A DNA stretch of 64,000 nt from Zerene cesonia (GCF_012273895.1 NC_052118.1:2790001-2854000), one strand, 5' to 3'. Positions 31,901 through 39,926 are shown, numbered from the stretch's first letter. Numbers and translations are program-made. Notes: a model not told the origin generated them from the letters alone.

Positions 31901-34094
31901 ATAGCGTCCAAATTAGCAGTTCCACTGACTTCCATTAAGCGATCATTATATATGGGCCCATCAAAGAAGTACTTTATCAATGAATATCTGTCGCCTGTTA
32001 CTTTTAATTGACTAATTTTCAATCCCGTTAATTCTGTCATTTTGGCACAATTTTTCTCCACATTTTTATAATCTGTTCAAAGGAATACAATTTTTGTGAG
32101 TTATGCTAAAGAACTTCATTTTCTTTTCTTCAAAATTTCAATTGTTACAGAAGCTGAACATTAATTTATGTATAGGAACAGATGTTGAATTCAATAAGCA
32201 AGAACTGGTCAAGTCTTACCATATCCATCAACAGGTTTCATAGTTTTCAAAAATTCACTTTGAATTTTGATCCATTGAGATTCTTTGGAACTATAATTGC
32301 TCAACTCCTCACGCAATTTGTCTATTTTTCTGAAAACATATAGAGGAAATCATAGACAAATATAGACATACTTTTATTGGTGTCATGCCAGTTTTATTTT
32401 AATTATTGCAAAAAGCAAAAACAAAAGGATGAGCATAATATGCAACAAAGAGAGTTTCTGCAATGCTGGTTTTCAGTGATGACGCCTAAGAGATCAGTTC
32501 TGAAAGTCATAGTTACATGCTTTAAATTAACTATGCAATTATTTAAATTATTCTATGATATAATAGAATAAACAAATAAATGCAAAAAGACTGGACAAAT
32601 ATGACATCACTGATGGAAAATAAAAAATCAAGTATCATTTAGTAATGTAAATTCACTGATCTGAATTTCCCATAAAAAGGGTAATGAATCATGAAATGCT
32701 TACAATTTGAGATTCCGTATTCTTCCACCTAAATGCACGTGACACAATGCTGCATATTTATGTTTCTTAGCGATGTCCATTTTAGGATTTATACTCAATG
32801 CAACCTTATAATGCGCTAGTGAAATATTAAATTCTCCCAAATACGTATAAATGTTGCCAAGGATGAAATGAGCAATGGGGTTGATAGAGTCATGATCTAG
32901 AGCCCCATTTAGTATAGTGATAGCATCTTCATACTTCTTAGCTCTGTATAATATTGAGCCTAGGTTCAGCATAGCTATGTCTTTGTACTCTCTAGAAAGA
33001 TTAATAATTATATAATTAATCACATATAAGCGTGTATGAGCCATACTATGCTTAGGATTGTGTAATAGTTTGTTATATCAAATTATTATTTATTAGCTTC
33101 ACCTGAATGTTTGTATGTAGCCAACTACTTTTGGAGTTGATTTTGATCCACTTTTAATAAAAAAATTTATTTAAAACATTGTTCTTGTCAAGTTTCAGAG
33201 ACGGTTCAATAATTTTATAAGTAGACTTACTTACCGAGGTGCATATAACACTGCACGTCGACAACACTCTAGAGCTTTAGGACCATTTCCTTTTATTCTC
33301 CAAAACAATGCAGCTAAATTATAATGTAGCCATGAAGAACTGTTCCTGCGGAGTGCACCAGCCAGCCAGTGACCAAATTGATCCACAGTACTTGCAGGAG
33401 ATATGAGATCTAAAGATGGATACTCTGGAGTGATTGAAATGTTGTTTCTTTTTATCATGCTCTGCAAGTATACATTATTTATTAATCAAAAGCAATCATT
33501 ATGTGTAATACATATTTTTAATTTAAAAACTTACCTTCAAGTGTTCAAAGGCAAACATGCTAAAAGTGAGAGAAGATATCTTTTTACAATCAGGTACATC
33601 TGTATTTGGTCCATAATGACTGGGCAGCTGAAACTCTTCTTCTGGGATATTCTTAATGGTACCATCTTCTAGTGGTGCATGAGACCAGTCAATCATATTA
33701 AGAGGTCCTGCTCTCATACAATTTTCATCCTTTCCTACATCAATACCTAGATCTGTATCTCTCTCAATATCTGTCCAAAGATCATCTAGAAATTCTTGCT
33801 TTTTTGCCAGTTCATGATATAAATTAATTATTTCATCCCATCGAGATTCTTGCTTCAAAAACGAAAGTAAATCGTAAGACCGGGCCATCTCAAAAGGAGA
33901 GTCAAGCTGCAAGATTTATAAAGAAATATAAATGTTAGCAGTAATTACCTATTTTATAAACAGTATATATATTTTACCCTTGGTTGAATTAAGCCGCTTT
34001 CTGTCACCATCCAGTGGCTCGAAGCCACCGATTTTCTTGCGCAAGAAAGTAGCGTAAGAAACACTATAAGCCGGATATTTTTCATCAAATGCAT
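22794..34094 (-). CDS. TTC17: Tetratricopeptide repeat protein 17, 19 coding exons
   Basis: Coding exons in transcript order: 34094-33978, 33906-33535, 33461-33235, 32991-32704, 32329-32220, 32072-31752, 31560-31431, 30896-30738, 30333-30213, 29572-29431, 28619-28395, 27975-27798, 27441-27325, 26807-26601, 26120-26003, 25381-25162, 24328-24171, 23254-23149, 22934-22794. They total 3,457 bases, about 1,150 residues; vertebrate TTC17 is of similar length. The N-terminus has a signal peptide then SHWMVTESGLIQ, the TTC17 hallmark after signal cleavage. TPR blocks lie in exons 3-4, 11-12 and 17-19. The start chosen (34094) has G at -3; the in-frame ATG at 34085 is the alternative. In vertebrates TTC17 is linked to actin assembly and ciliogenesis with CATIP; a role here is inferred from the family. 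All donors are GT and all acceptors AG. Phases agree at every junction except exon 8/9, which is off by one base. Confidence 0.9.
23149..23254 (-). CDS. TTC17: TTC17 exon 18: last TPR block
   Basis: Completes a Met codon with exon 17, then reads HSKQRDAKDVAYLSFYTLPK and ends VSHTYL|GTAAGT. The stretch from exon 17's last His to this Leu is 37 residues, the same as the vertebrate HNAKLW...VYVAM segment, which supports both exons. Confidence 0.8.
23404..23443. repeat. Perfect 17-bp inverted repeat in a TTC17 intron
   Basis: TGCAATGTTTATACATA, a 6-base CATATA loop, then the exact reverse complement. It lies in the intron between exons 17 and 18. Confidence 0.85.
23552..23690 (+). repeat. (ATC/GTC)n microsatellite and adjoining LINE/SINE fragment (family D)
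   Basis: A CATCATCAT...CGTCGTCGTC trinucleotide tract at about 23552-23592 is followed by TTCCCACTGCGGGGACACAC and CCACCACATAGGCCAACTGC. This is the familiar lepidopteran tail in which a 'cccactgctgggcacaggcc' block precedes a 'ccaccacgctggcc' block. The apparent Ser-rich open frame here is microsatellite translation. Confidence 0.6.
23779..23950 (-). mobile_element. Helitron-like repeat (family B), best copy
   Basis: On the minus strand it ends CTAG next to GCGTACCGCTAG-type sequence and the CGGGTGAAGCCGGGGCGTAC block. The middle includes the GAATGGGCTATCTAACACTG core (plus strand), and the far end is the TTTATAATATTAGTAT signature. The family is dispersed widely in lepidopteran genomes. 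It sits inside the TTC17 intron between exons 17 and 18. Confidence 0.65.
24099..24148 (-). mobile_element. Helitron-like family B 5'-end fragment
   Basis: The segment AAACAAACTCTTCAGCTTAA plus TAATATTAGTATGGA is the 5' end of the family-B element in reverse, ending in GA before T (element 5'-TC after A). It stops 23 bases from TTC17 exon 17. Confidence 0.6.
24171..24328 (-). CDS. TTC17: TTC17 exon 17: GC-rich TPR exon
   Basis: 52 complete codons plus two bases. RPTSWVGALTASWWC aligns without gaps to the vertebrate NQTSWVLSSMAALYW, and HALAPPHLAPHPLRALIALL to the HYAPHQMKDVPLISLANIL helix. The phases (0 in, 2 out) join exons 16 and 18 exactly. Base composition is extraordinary for this gene: nearly all third positions are G or C, while neighbouring exons are AT-rich. 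TPR-conserved Arg and Lys residues are replaced by Cys, Gly and Ala. Two long open frames on the opposite strand are shadows of this GC content. The 3' splice site has little polypyrimidine, and a LINE 3' end lies just upstream. Confidence 0.8.
24356..24730 (+). mobile_element. LINE 3'-end repeat beside TTC17 exon 17
   Basis: TTTTAAGTGGGGAAATCTTG, a CCCACGGC...GCCGTGGG stem and a GTCGAGCC block are followed by AGAGATGACTTTTTAGCTAT and AAGGCCGCCATTTGTGTA, then a tail reading TGCAATAAAGAATAAATAAA. This matches the well-known 3' UTR of lepidopteran non-LTR retrotransposons ('agagatcgctttttagcgataaggccgcc...gcaataaag'). It may be two abutting repeats. No coding part remains. It begins about 28 bases beyond the exon 17 splice acceptor. 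Confidence 0.65.
25162..25381 (-). CDS. TTC17: TTC17 exon 16
   Basis: 73 complete codons ending LGAKIAKYVET before GTAAGT. It aligns with the vertebrate IGTRIAKVLEK segment that directly precedes the last TPR block. Phase 0 at its 3' end. Confidence 0.88.
25425..25627 (+). mobile_element. Diverged LEP1-like Helitron in a TTC17 intron
   Basis: TC after A at the 5' end, TATTAATATTATGAATGTG head, GCCGCGGGGGAAAGCTAG 3' end before T. The 203 bp length fits, but the interior differs from the six close copies, so it is an older or sister family. Confidence 0.6.
26003..26120 (-). CDS. TTC17: TTC17 exon 15
   Basis: Reads LSLTEEECAHHYIQLGYWLH, aligning with the vertebrate SPDECLKLRWVELTAIVSTW region. 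38 complete codons, donor AG|GTAAGT. Confidence 0.85.
26601..26807 (-). CDS. TTC17: TTC17 exon 14
   Basis: 68 complete codons with FVPKDLMNERFFEYVIQNTP and VLLGCGPLGCK. Acceptor TAATTACAG, donor AAAA|GTGAGC, phase 1. Confidence 0.85.
27043..27228 (-). mobile_element. Interspersed repeat (family C) in a TTC17 intron
   Basis: Begins CTAGCTGCACCCGGCAAACG and contains CAAAATTTCATAAGAATCGG then TCCAGCCGTTTCGGAGGAGT, ending TTTTATATATTAGATAGATT. This is a common lepidopteran CTAG-bounded repeat, probably a non-autonomous Helitron. The GGTCCAGCCGTTTC phrase also occurs in other insect families. Confidence 0.6.
27325..27441 (-). CDS. TTC17: TTC17 exon 13: cysteine-containing insert
   Basis: 38 complete codons with five cysteines (DICTQ, MVCEK, ENCHM, IQCF and similar). 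They may correspond to the Cys pairs after the second TPR block in vertebrates; disulfides would fit the secretory-pathway signal. Phases fit both neighbours. Confidence 0.8.
27671..27701. repeat. Perfect 13-bp hairpin in TTC17 intron 12
   Basis: TCTAAAGGTGGGG, loop AATGA, CCCCACCTTTAGA. The stem is perfect and GC-rich relative to the intron. Confidence 0.85.
27798..27975 (-). CDS. TTC17: TTC17 exon 12: TPR and following helix
   Basis: Starts PATNFLLAELNMIKKHRLTH, matching the position of EPLTFLSLGNAYLALKN in vertebrates, and ends INKIHEI-type sequence before GTGAGT, phase 1. Confidence 0.87.
28395..28619 (-). CDS. TTC17: TTC17 exon 11: second TPR block
   Basis: 75 codons, phase 0 both ends. 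WIPQVLASLYWRVRGNKVNA and KEVVLISLGSVYIEMGYFEE match the YWR...A..CL..AL...DV.L..L helices of vertebrate TTC17. Confidence 0.92.
28751..28876 (-). repeat. LINE/SINE-type interspersed repeat (family A), reverse copy
   Basis: Reads TTTTATGTCATAGCGGG, then GGTGGTTCGCCTGATGATAA and CCACCCATGAATATTCGCAG. This is the reverse complement of the family-A 3' half seen at 52.1-52.2 kb. It lies in TTC17 intron 10. Confidence 0.65.
29431..29572 (-). CDS. TTC17: TTC17 exon 10
   Basis: 47 complete codons ending GHRIYVAMRK, phase 0. This is the helix leading into the second TPR block (vertebrate IGSFLFHAIN). Donor AAG|GTTTGT. Confidence 0.85.
29788..30183 (-). mobile_element. Family C repeat, longer copy
   Basis: Starts AGCTGACCCGGGAAACATTG and ends with CAAAATTTCATTAAAATCGG, TCCAGCTATTTCCGAAGA, CATATATTA as in the 27.04 kb copy. 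In between is an extra block (CGAAAGCTCGAAGGCAAC, CGAATTGAAAACCTCCTT) shared with PGAP2 intron 2. It is a compound or longer family member in TTC17 intron 9. Confidence 0.5.
30213..30333 (-). CDS. TTC17: TTC17 exon 9
   Basis: Open only in the frame reading APYRVKALLTDKIGVPLNVE then HELPWHPPTC. The acceptor (GATATAG|GC) leaves two leading bases, so it expects an upstream exon ending in phase 1, while exon 8 ends in phase 2. A missed microexon of 3n+2 bases or a one-base sequence error would explain this. Confidence 0.8.
30738..30896 (-). CDS. TTC17: TTC17 exon 8: FLPFENKG segment
   Basis: Contains VYPVFLPFENKGI, which aligns with the vertebrate YFLPPENKGL motif, so the frame is secure. It ends ATAAG|GTAATG, phase 2, which conflicts with exon 9 by one base. 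Confidence 0.85.
30989..30996. promoter_or_regulatory. Lone CRE in a TTC17 intron
   Basis: An exact TGACGTCA followed by CTGTGAG. It is the only copy in the window outside the 5.8-13.0 kb cluster. Confidence 0.25.
31431..31560 (-). CDS. TTC17: TTC17 exon 7: low-complexity acidic linker
   Basis: Encodes a Pro/Glu/Lys/Ser-rich disordered stretch (SPSQPEKEVKSEVKQAEPEK), then TEYETGIF. Clean CAG acceptor and TT|GTGAGT donor. Confidence 0.8.
31752..32072 (-). CDS. TTC17: TTC17 exon 6: central region
   Basis: 106 complete codons, phases fitting exons 5 and 7. It contains GDRYSLIKYFFDGPIYNDRL. I see little similarity to the vertebrate centre. It is supported by splice sites, open frame and phase. 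Confidence 0.85.
32220..32329 (-). CDS. TTC17: TTC17 exon 5: charged linker
   Basis: 36 complete codons beginning KIDKLREELSNYSSKESQWI, a probable coiled-coil segment. It corresponds to the charged helical linker after the first TPR block in vertebrate TTC17. Confidence 0.85.
32704..32991 (-). CDS. TTC17: TTC17 exon 4: TPR repeats
   Basis: Encodes EYKDIAMLNLGSILYRAKKY and HFILGNIYTYLGEFNISLAH, two classical TPR units with the expected G, Y and A positions, then a basic linker. It starts by completing the Arg codon and ends in phase 2. Confidence 0.92.
33235..33461 (-). CDS. TTC17: TTC17 exon 3: first TPR block
   Basis: Encodes LRRNSSSWLHYNLAALFWRI and KALECCRRAVLYAP, the first helix pairs of the N-terminal TPR array. 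The exon ends in phase 2 at CCTCG|GTAAGT. Confidence 0.9.
33535..33906 (-). CDS. TTC17: TTC17 exon 2: N-terminal domain
   Basis: 124 codons, phase 0 at both ends. It starts LDSPFEMARSYDLLSFLKQE, matching the vertebrate QVDSP...DLV.LM.QE region, and contains the PDCKKISSL...FAFEHLK ending that aligns with PDC.KI.EL...AFQHL in vertebrates. Confidence 0.9.
33978..34094 (-). CDS. TTC17: TTC17 exon 1: signal peptide and N-terminal motif
   Basis: It encodes 39 residues: MHLMKNIRLIVFLTLLSCAR as a hydrophobic signal sequence, likely cleaved around SVAS/S, then HWMVTESGLIQPR. HW-VTE-G-IQ is the conserved start of mature TTC17. The donor is AGG|GTAAAA, phase 0. Confidence 0.85.
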
Positions 34095-34922
34095 TTCGTC
34101 GTTATTTAGGATCATGATAAAGTTATAATAACATAATATTTTAGTCACGAATCCCGTGTTTAAATCGTAACAATACGAGTTTTTCAAAATTCATACATTC
34201 TTATCGCAATTTAAGCCCACTGTTGACAATAATTTTGACAGTCATTCCACAAAGAAAAACGGAAATTTGACAATGACTGCTTCAATCCCATGACTGTCAT
34301 GCATTGCTGACATTGTGACATTTTAAATATACGTTTAAAAATATTGATTTTTTTAGTATCTGAATTTATATTAATTTATTATTCTTAAATATCCAGTTAC
34401 ATTTTTCCTGTAATCTTTGAATATCGCAAAACTAAAATCGTTGACTTATTCTGGACACACTATTTAGAAGCTATATTAGTTTGTTTAACGTTTAACTTTA
34501 CAATATCACAAATTATATATATTAATTTCACCATAACTTCATAAACAGAAAAAATAATTGTCTAATAAATTGCCCATGTTAAGTATTTCGTAGCAAACAA
34601 AGGGTGCAATTATTCTCCTTCTGGCATGAAATGCGCAAGTCCAAACAACCTAACTATATCCACGCCTTAGTTCATAGTCTTTCATTTTACAATTCGTGAT
34701 TTTGTTAGGCCAAAGTGATCAGTTTAAGGCGCTAATCGTTATCATCAAAAAAGTTAAAGTTATGTCTTTGTTTAAAATGTTTCCTAATAGTTTTTATGGT
34801 TATAATCAGAACGTGTGAAACTAAAATGGTTTCGAAGCAGATCAATACAAATTATTAATAATGTATCGAATATAATTTTTAAGTATGATTTAAATAAACA
34901 AATATTGAATGATAGTGAGAAA
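34095..34922. promoter_or_regulatory. Bidirectional promoter region between TTC17 and PGAP2
   Basis: The start codons of TTC17 (minus) and PGAP2 (plus) are ~830 bp apart and point away from each other. The interval is AT-rich, with no TATA box in a convincing place and no repeat. Sharing of a promoter is inferred from geometry alone. 5' UTR exons inside the interval cannot be excluded. Confidence 0.5.
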
Positions 34923-35033
34923 ATGTTAAATGACGCACAGGAAGAATCGGCACAAAATTCACAGTTGTTGCAAAATTATCTCATAAATAGACCAGAAGAT
35001 GTGAACAGTGCATTAATTGTTGTAGAACATAAG
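34923..35033 (+). CDS. PGAP2: PGAP2 exon 1: polar N-terminus
   Basis: 37 codons (MLNDAQEESAQNSQLLQNYL then INRPEDVNSALIVVEHK), ending AAG|GTGATA, phase 0. It has no counterpart I recognise in vertebrate PGAP2, so it is the least certain exon. A start within another 5' exon is possible. Confidence 0.6.
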
Positions 35034-37983
35034 GTGATAAATTTTGGCGCTATTGCAATTTTTTATTAAGGCCTATTTTGCGCTGTAATAAGTCCATGGC
35101 ATTATTATTTTTATTATGATTTTAGGGAGTTTTGTGGACATGTGCGTTAAGGAAAATATGTTTGACTGCCCTATGGCTTCCATTAGGCGCTTTAATATTT
35201 TGTTACGTGACAGCATCCTTATTCCAGTCAGATGACGTACATGAAACACACTGTAGGGTATGTAATAGTTAGATGTATAAATTTAAGTCCATTGCATTAT
35301 CTTTAGTAATAAAAAAAATATATCATGTCTCTGTGTTACCATTATACGAAATTGTGTAAAAAAGCTGAATTCCCTTCAAATTGTCAGAACCAGACCAAAA
35401 TGCGACCACATCGAAGGCACCAGCTTTCAAATAAAAAAAATCATCAAAATTGGTCCACCTAGCCGAAAGTTACGAGGTAGTAAATCCGAAAACATCCAGT
35501 CGAATTGAAAACTCCTCCTTTTTTGAAGTCAGTTGAAAATGTAATTATAAACGATGTATTCTTTTTTTAGGTGTATAATGTAGTGCCATCAATAAGTGCA
35601 ATTACTGGGATAAGCCCACAAAGGTATATATGGAGGATATGTATTGCCTACCACTTAGGACCAAGACTACTGATAGGATCTCTATATTATAACTATCATA
35701 AAGAACGCACTATGTTTATAAGAGATGAAGAGGTGAATATTTAATAATATTTATTATATCAATACATTTATTTGTTTAAAACAAAGCATAGGTACATATA
35801 CATGTTTCATTAGTTCATAAGATGCTTAGATTTTCCCTCCAGAAAAAAAAACTCGGATTTGTGATACAGTGTACACTAGAGACAGTTTCGGTTTCTATAA
35901 TCTATATCGAGTTCTATAATATAAGTATATTCTAAATCATAAAGTGATTCAAATGTGGATATACTAAAAGTTACGATGTTTTTATGTTTTAGACACGGAC
36001 TAAGGCTTCCAAATTGGGGGACGCTTGCTATTGGTTGAATTTAATTGAACTGTTCGCCCTCACTGGTGTTACCTATGTTTCGAATAGGGAAAATTATTGT
36101 AAGTTATTTTTTTTGTATAATATCTATTCATAATTACTTCTTCTTTTTCTTCTTTTTGTTAATGGTTTCACCCTATTCATAATTTTAAAAGGCTACAAAA
36201 TAATTACAAGCATAGTTGATGTATACAGTGAAATATTAACTTTTTAATTTCCGTTTGATTTGTTTGATTTAAATTTTATTTCTTTATAATTTTTATTTCT
36301 TATTATCAAATTTTATTTCTCTATGAAAAGTAACAGCTTAGCGTTTCAAAAAATAAATAGGCGCACATTCTTTTTTGCAACTAAGTTATTGGACCAGCGC
36401 CAAGATCGATTTTGGACCGTCCATTATCCATAATGAAAGTAACATTTTCATTCTTTCACCTGAATACAAGCTATACAAAACCGAGCTAAAGTTTTTACGA
36501 TGACCTACTTTTTAAAAGCGCATTCCATTTTGTAATATTTAAAGTAACGATTTTCCTGTCCTTTTAAGTTAGTCTTATGAATGAAACAGTAATATTATTC
36601 TATTACTATATGGTATTCATTTACGATTGTTATAGTATATGTATTTACTATTAATTAATGGTTATTTCGTATATTTTAGAAGTATGTTTACTATTTACCA
36701 TTGAAGTTTTATGGTGCCATTTATATTTCAGTTGTCCATGAGAAGATATTCATAGTGTTCATGGTGGCTTCCCTACTACACATGTTATGTAGAGCTCGCG
36801 TTGGATGCATCGCTAGTGATGTGATTGAACCGGTGCGAACAAACCGACTGGTTTGGAATCTGTTCTTCATAGCCATTGCTGCTACCATTGGGCTCATTAT
36901 TTTCTTCCTAAGACACCGTCTGCTTTGCCGACCTCTTGGTGAGGAAATTTTACTTTTTGATATTAATTTTAAAGATAAACTGTAAGGACAGATTATTTAC
37001 GGATAATTTGTAGCTAACTAACAAAAAGTTAATTCCCAGGAATTAATGTAGAATTAAGGCAAGAGTAATAAATGTTCGTCTACTTAAAAATGTTGTGATG
37101 TTTGTTACTTAACCACGCGAAAACGTTTGCGAAATTTTAATAAAATTAACTACCTAATGTTAAAACTATAGGAACTCTAGTCACATCAAGTTTTAACAAG
37201 GGATTAAGTTGTTTCTTTGTCTGAATATTAAATAATTTTTTATTCCTAGTATTATAGCATACAAATACTTAATCCTATCTTTAAGATTGACATTATCTGA
37301 ATATTAATAAACTCTAATATTTTATAGTGAGTAGAAAACAATTAGACTAAAATTCACTTTTAACGGTAACTTGTACACGTCCCAAGTATAATTTAATGTT
37401 AATTGCTCATCTTTTACACTCACCACTCGATAGCTCTTAGAATTTATCTAGTATCGGAGTAATGAGCAGACCTCTTAGCATTCGTATGTTCCGTATTATA
37501 TCGCAAGAAAACGCATATGTAGTTGCAACGAGTGTTGCGAGCGCTTATTATTTATAACGATTATTTCGATCATAACATTGTTTCGAACGCTTCCAAATCT
37601 GTTGGAAGTGTTAGTGTATCCTACTAATATTATAAATGCGAAAGTTTGTAAGGATGTGTGTGTGTCTGTTGCTCTTTCACGCAAAAACTACTGAACCGAT
37701 TGCAAAGAAATTTAATACGCAAACAGCTGGACAACTGGAATAACATATAGGCAACTTTTTTAATTCGGTATTCCTACGGGATACGGACTTACGCAGGTGA
37801 AACCGCGGGGCGCAGCTAGTAGGTATATAATAATTATCATATTGATTTTCAGCTTTTACATGGTTCTCAGTTTGTGAATACATATTGGCAACAACGAACA
37901 TGGCTTTCCACGCTATCGTCGTGCGAGATTTACCTCTACATGAAGTCAAAGTCGTGTGCCCTGATCGGCAGAAAACAAACTAA
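34923..37983 (+). CDS. PGAP2: Post-GPI attachment to proteins factor 2, six exons
   Basis: Exons: 34923-35033, 35126-35257, 35571-35732, 35993-36098, 36732-36938, 37853-37983, giving 849 bases (282 residues plus stop) with every junction in phase. The product is a multi-pass membrane protein of the FRAG1/DRAM/Sfk1 family. A first hydrophobic helix (CLTALWLPLGALIFCYVTAS) is followed by THCRVYNVVPSISA, PQRYIWRICIAYHLGPRLLI, YVSNRENYFVHEKIF and EYILATTNMAFH, each aligning with vertebrate PGAP2. In vertebrates PGAP2 acts in the Golgi in fatty-acid remodelling of GPI anchors. Vertebrate PGAP2 is ~250 residues; the extra length here is a polar N-terminus. The start is the first in-frame ATG of exon 1 (A at -3); the frame is open further upstream without an ATG. 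Confidence 0.9.
35126..35257 (+). CDS. PGAP2: PGAP2 exon 2: first transmembrane helix
   Basis: 44 codons, TTTTAG acceptor, AGG|GTATGT donor. It encodes the first membrane helix and the lumenal-side HETHCR motif. Confidence 0.87.
35370..35545 (-). repeat. Family C-related repeat in PGAP2 intron 2
   Basis: CAAATAAAAAAAATCATCAA, TTGGTCCACCTAGCCGAAAG and CGAATTGAAAACTCCTCCTT match the internal block of the 29.79 kb repeat. It ends ~25 bases before the exon 3 acceptor. Confidence 0.5.
35571..35732 (+). CDS. PGAP2: PGAP2 exon 3: family signature
   Basis: 54 codons, VYNVVPSISAITGISPQRYI then WRICIAYHLGPRLLIGSLYY. This is the most conserved part of the family (vertebrate LPSVSSAIG..PQRYVWR..I.LHSAPRFLV). 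Confidence 0.93.
35993..36098 (+). CDS. PGAP2: PGAP2 exon 4
   Basis: 35 codons plus one base, DACYWLNLIELFALTGVTYV then SNRENY; aligns with LN...ENLALL.LTYVSS.E. Donor T|GTAAGT. Confidence 0.9.
36732..36938 (+). CDS. PGAP2: PGAP2 exon 5
   Basis: Begins by completing Phe, then VHEKIFIVFMVASLLHMLCR, matching IHENAFIVFIASSLGHML in vertebrates, and ends at the RHRLLC membrane-loop motif (vertebrate RHNMYC), phase 1. Confidence 0.92.
37619..37819 (+). mobile_element. LEP1-type non-autonomous Helitron, copy 4, in PGAP2 intron 5
   Basis: 201 bp; TC after A, CTAG before T. All family hallmarks are present. It lies inside the last PGAP2 intron, with only 33 bases between its 3' end and exon 6. The minus-strand open frame crossing it is incidental. 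Confidence 0.9.
37853..37983 (+). CDS. PGAP2: PGAP2 exon 6: C-terminus
   Basis: Too short and too interrupted to appear as a long open frame. Reads AFTWFSVCEYILATTNMAFH (vertebrate [21 protein letters not shown]), then a charged tail ending DRQKTN and TAA at 37981-37983. The acceptor TGATTTTCAG lies 33 bases after a Helitron. Confidence 0.9.
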
Positions 37984-39530
37984 TTTCCTATAACTATAAT
38001 AAGATATTACTGCTTTACGGTACGTGTCAAATAACTTTGGACCTATAATATTCATGCAATGTTTATAAAAGGTTAATTTGGGTACTATTATTATACAGGC
38101 ATATTTTCTCACAAAACGAAGTTATTTTATATGTACCAAATACTCGTAGTTGTCATGTGTTATTATTGTTATATTTGCACGTGTTGGTTGTTACTGTACT
38201 CATGTACTGCCTTTGAGTACTGCACTTGATTTATATACAGCTTAAAAGAGAATTATAAATTCGCTCATATTATTCTCGAATTAATTATTAGAAGGTATTA
38301 AAATATATATATGGTAATAATTAATGATATTTTTTTCTTACAAATGAAAAAAAAAAATGTAAGATGAAAAACATTAATAATTACTACTTACCAATGTAAA
38401 TAAATATTTCGTTCGCTGACATAATTTATATTTATAACAACTTTGCCGTTATGTATTAGCAACGCGTTGTATTAAATTAATTACATCTGAAATTATTTTT
38501 ACGTACGTACCTATCGGCTAGTCACTTGAGTTTTATAATTTAAATAAAATCTCAGTAAATAGGTATATTGTAATATAAGCCTTCCGGCTCTCTGTCATTA
38601 TTTAAAGCTAATAAAAATGCCAAGAATACAGTACAAAGTATTATTCTTGTTACAATACCTTAAAATATCAATTATTATTGAGTAAATAGTACGTGTAAGT
38701 AATATAAATCGCTAGTTCGATATACCTTTGATATATTTATTTCGCACAAATTTTGTACTCATTAGTTAATGGCTTAGTTGAATAATTTTTTTAAAAGTGT
38801 TATTATTTGATAATTATTTATGTATCAGTTCACGCTCAATATATATTCAATATGATTTCCATTATCTAATCATGTTCTAGTAAGAATATAATTTTATTTA
38901 AATTGTATAAGTTTTATTTAAATTGAAAATGATATTTGCTATTTTAAAAATAACAATGATTTAGAACTACGTTCAATATATATATTCAAATTTGGCAAGA
39001 CTAAATTTATATTTATGTATTTCATGTATTTTGAAAATTTACGTGAAAAGAAGTATTTCGAATAATGTTTCATAATTTTATGTATTTCACATAATGTTAA
39101 GCTTAAAATAGTGATCGGTATAAAGTATTATAATATTAAAAGAAACTGTTCGGTAAAAATGTGACATGGTGAGTTTTATTTATCCCTTTCCTTCGATTAA
39201 GTTTTGTTATAAATATTCTATATCTATCCCATTAGTTTAATCCGATAACTTATGTTGTTATATTTAGACAATTTATTTATAATTTATTGAAGGATTATAA
39301 TTATTACAATTTCAAAGTATACTAAAATGGTTTCCATAAAAATCCTCGGCCTAGGAATACTTTAATTAATCATCATAAAATTATTATTAATATCATCACT
39401 CTGTGTGATCCACACAAGTGATTTTAATAAACTTTAACTAAATAAGGTTAAAAACCTTTTCAAACTTTTTTTCTCATAAATTAATATAAAAGAAGAGTCA
39501 TCTATCGGCAACTAAAACGTTTTGTCTTTG
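37984..39530. other. PGAP2 3' UTR and intergenic AT-rich DNA
   Basis: AATAAA at 38543-38548 and two other candidates (near 38398 and 38612) could end the PGAP2 transcript; I cannot choose. No gene or nameable repeat was seen up to the promoter-like zone at 39.54 kb. Confidence 0.4.
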
Positions 39531-39537
39531 TGTCGCT

Positions 39538-39641
39538 AGATGGCAGAACAAGACTGTTAATTCAGTTTGTTGTAGTATAAGCTGTACCTAGATAGTCGTT
39601 TTGTTTCGTAACAAAGATGGCGGCGAACGGGAGCTACGCAG
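39538..39641 (+). promoter_or_regulatory. Promoter-like zone with CTCF-like, Inr and YY1/Pho-like motifs
   Basis: AGATGGCAG at 39538, a TCAGTT initiator-like sequence at 39562, and ACAAAGATGGCGGCGAA at 39611, which is close to the YY1/Pho consensus around AAGATGGCGGC. CpG content rises sharply here and stays high to 39.84 kb. These are typical of a broad promoter on the plus strand. Confidence 0.4.
39617..39641 (+). CDS. Candidate short first coding exon (a) of a long plus-strand gene
   Basis: ATG in a good context (A at -3, G at +4) reads MAANGSYA plus one base, then GTATAAG, an acceptable donor. It is phase 1 at its end, as are candidates (b) and (c). The YY1-like motif overlaps the ATG, so this could be purely non-coding promoter sequence. 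No similarity to a known protein is claimed. Confidence 0.25.
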
Positions 39642-39841
39642 GTATAAGTTTTCCTTGTGTGCGTGTATACGTGCACAAAATTTCACGTTTGACCACTCTA
39701 GTCACGCACACACGCTTACAATGCCGGGTGTTCGCGGGGCGAGGGGAGCAACGTCCGTGAAGTTCTGTCAGCATATGCGCAAACGAGGTGCGCATTCGTC
39801 GCGTGCGTTGTCGGGATTCTTTGTGCCATTCTTCGCATACC

Positions 39842-39926
39842 AATAAGAGTATATTCTTTTAAATTACTCCCAAATTGACATTTAATCAAAATTCGTCCCT
39901 TCACCTCACCTTCTAAGACCGTACTA
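39842..39926 (+). promoter_or_regulatory. Possible 5' UTR donor GTAAGT
   Basis: ACTAG|GTAAGTGA at 39926/39927 is a perfect donor downstream of the CpG-rich zone. It could end a non-coding first exon. The upstream limit is arbitrary. Confidence 0.3.

Noticed and set aside
34815..34922. Extension of the PGAP2 N-terminus upstream to a GTG codon
   Set aside because: The upstream frame is open but has no ATG. GTG is not an expected nuclear start in an insect, so the first in-frame ATG at 34923 was used.
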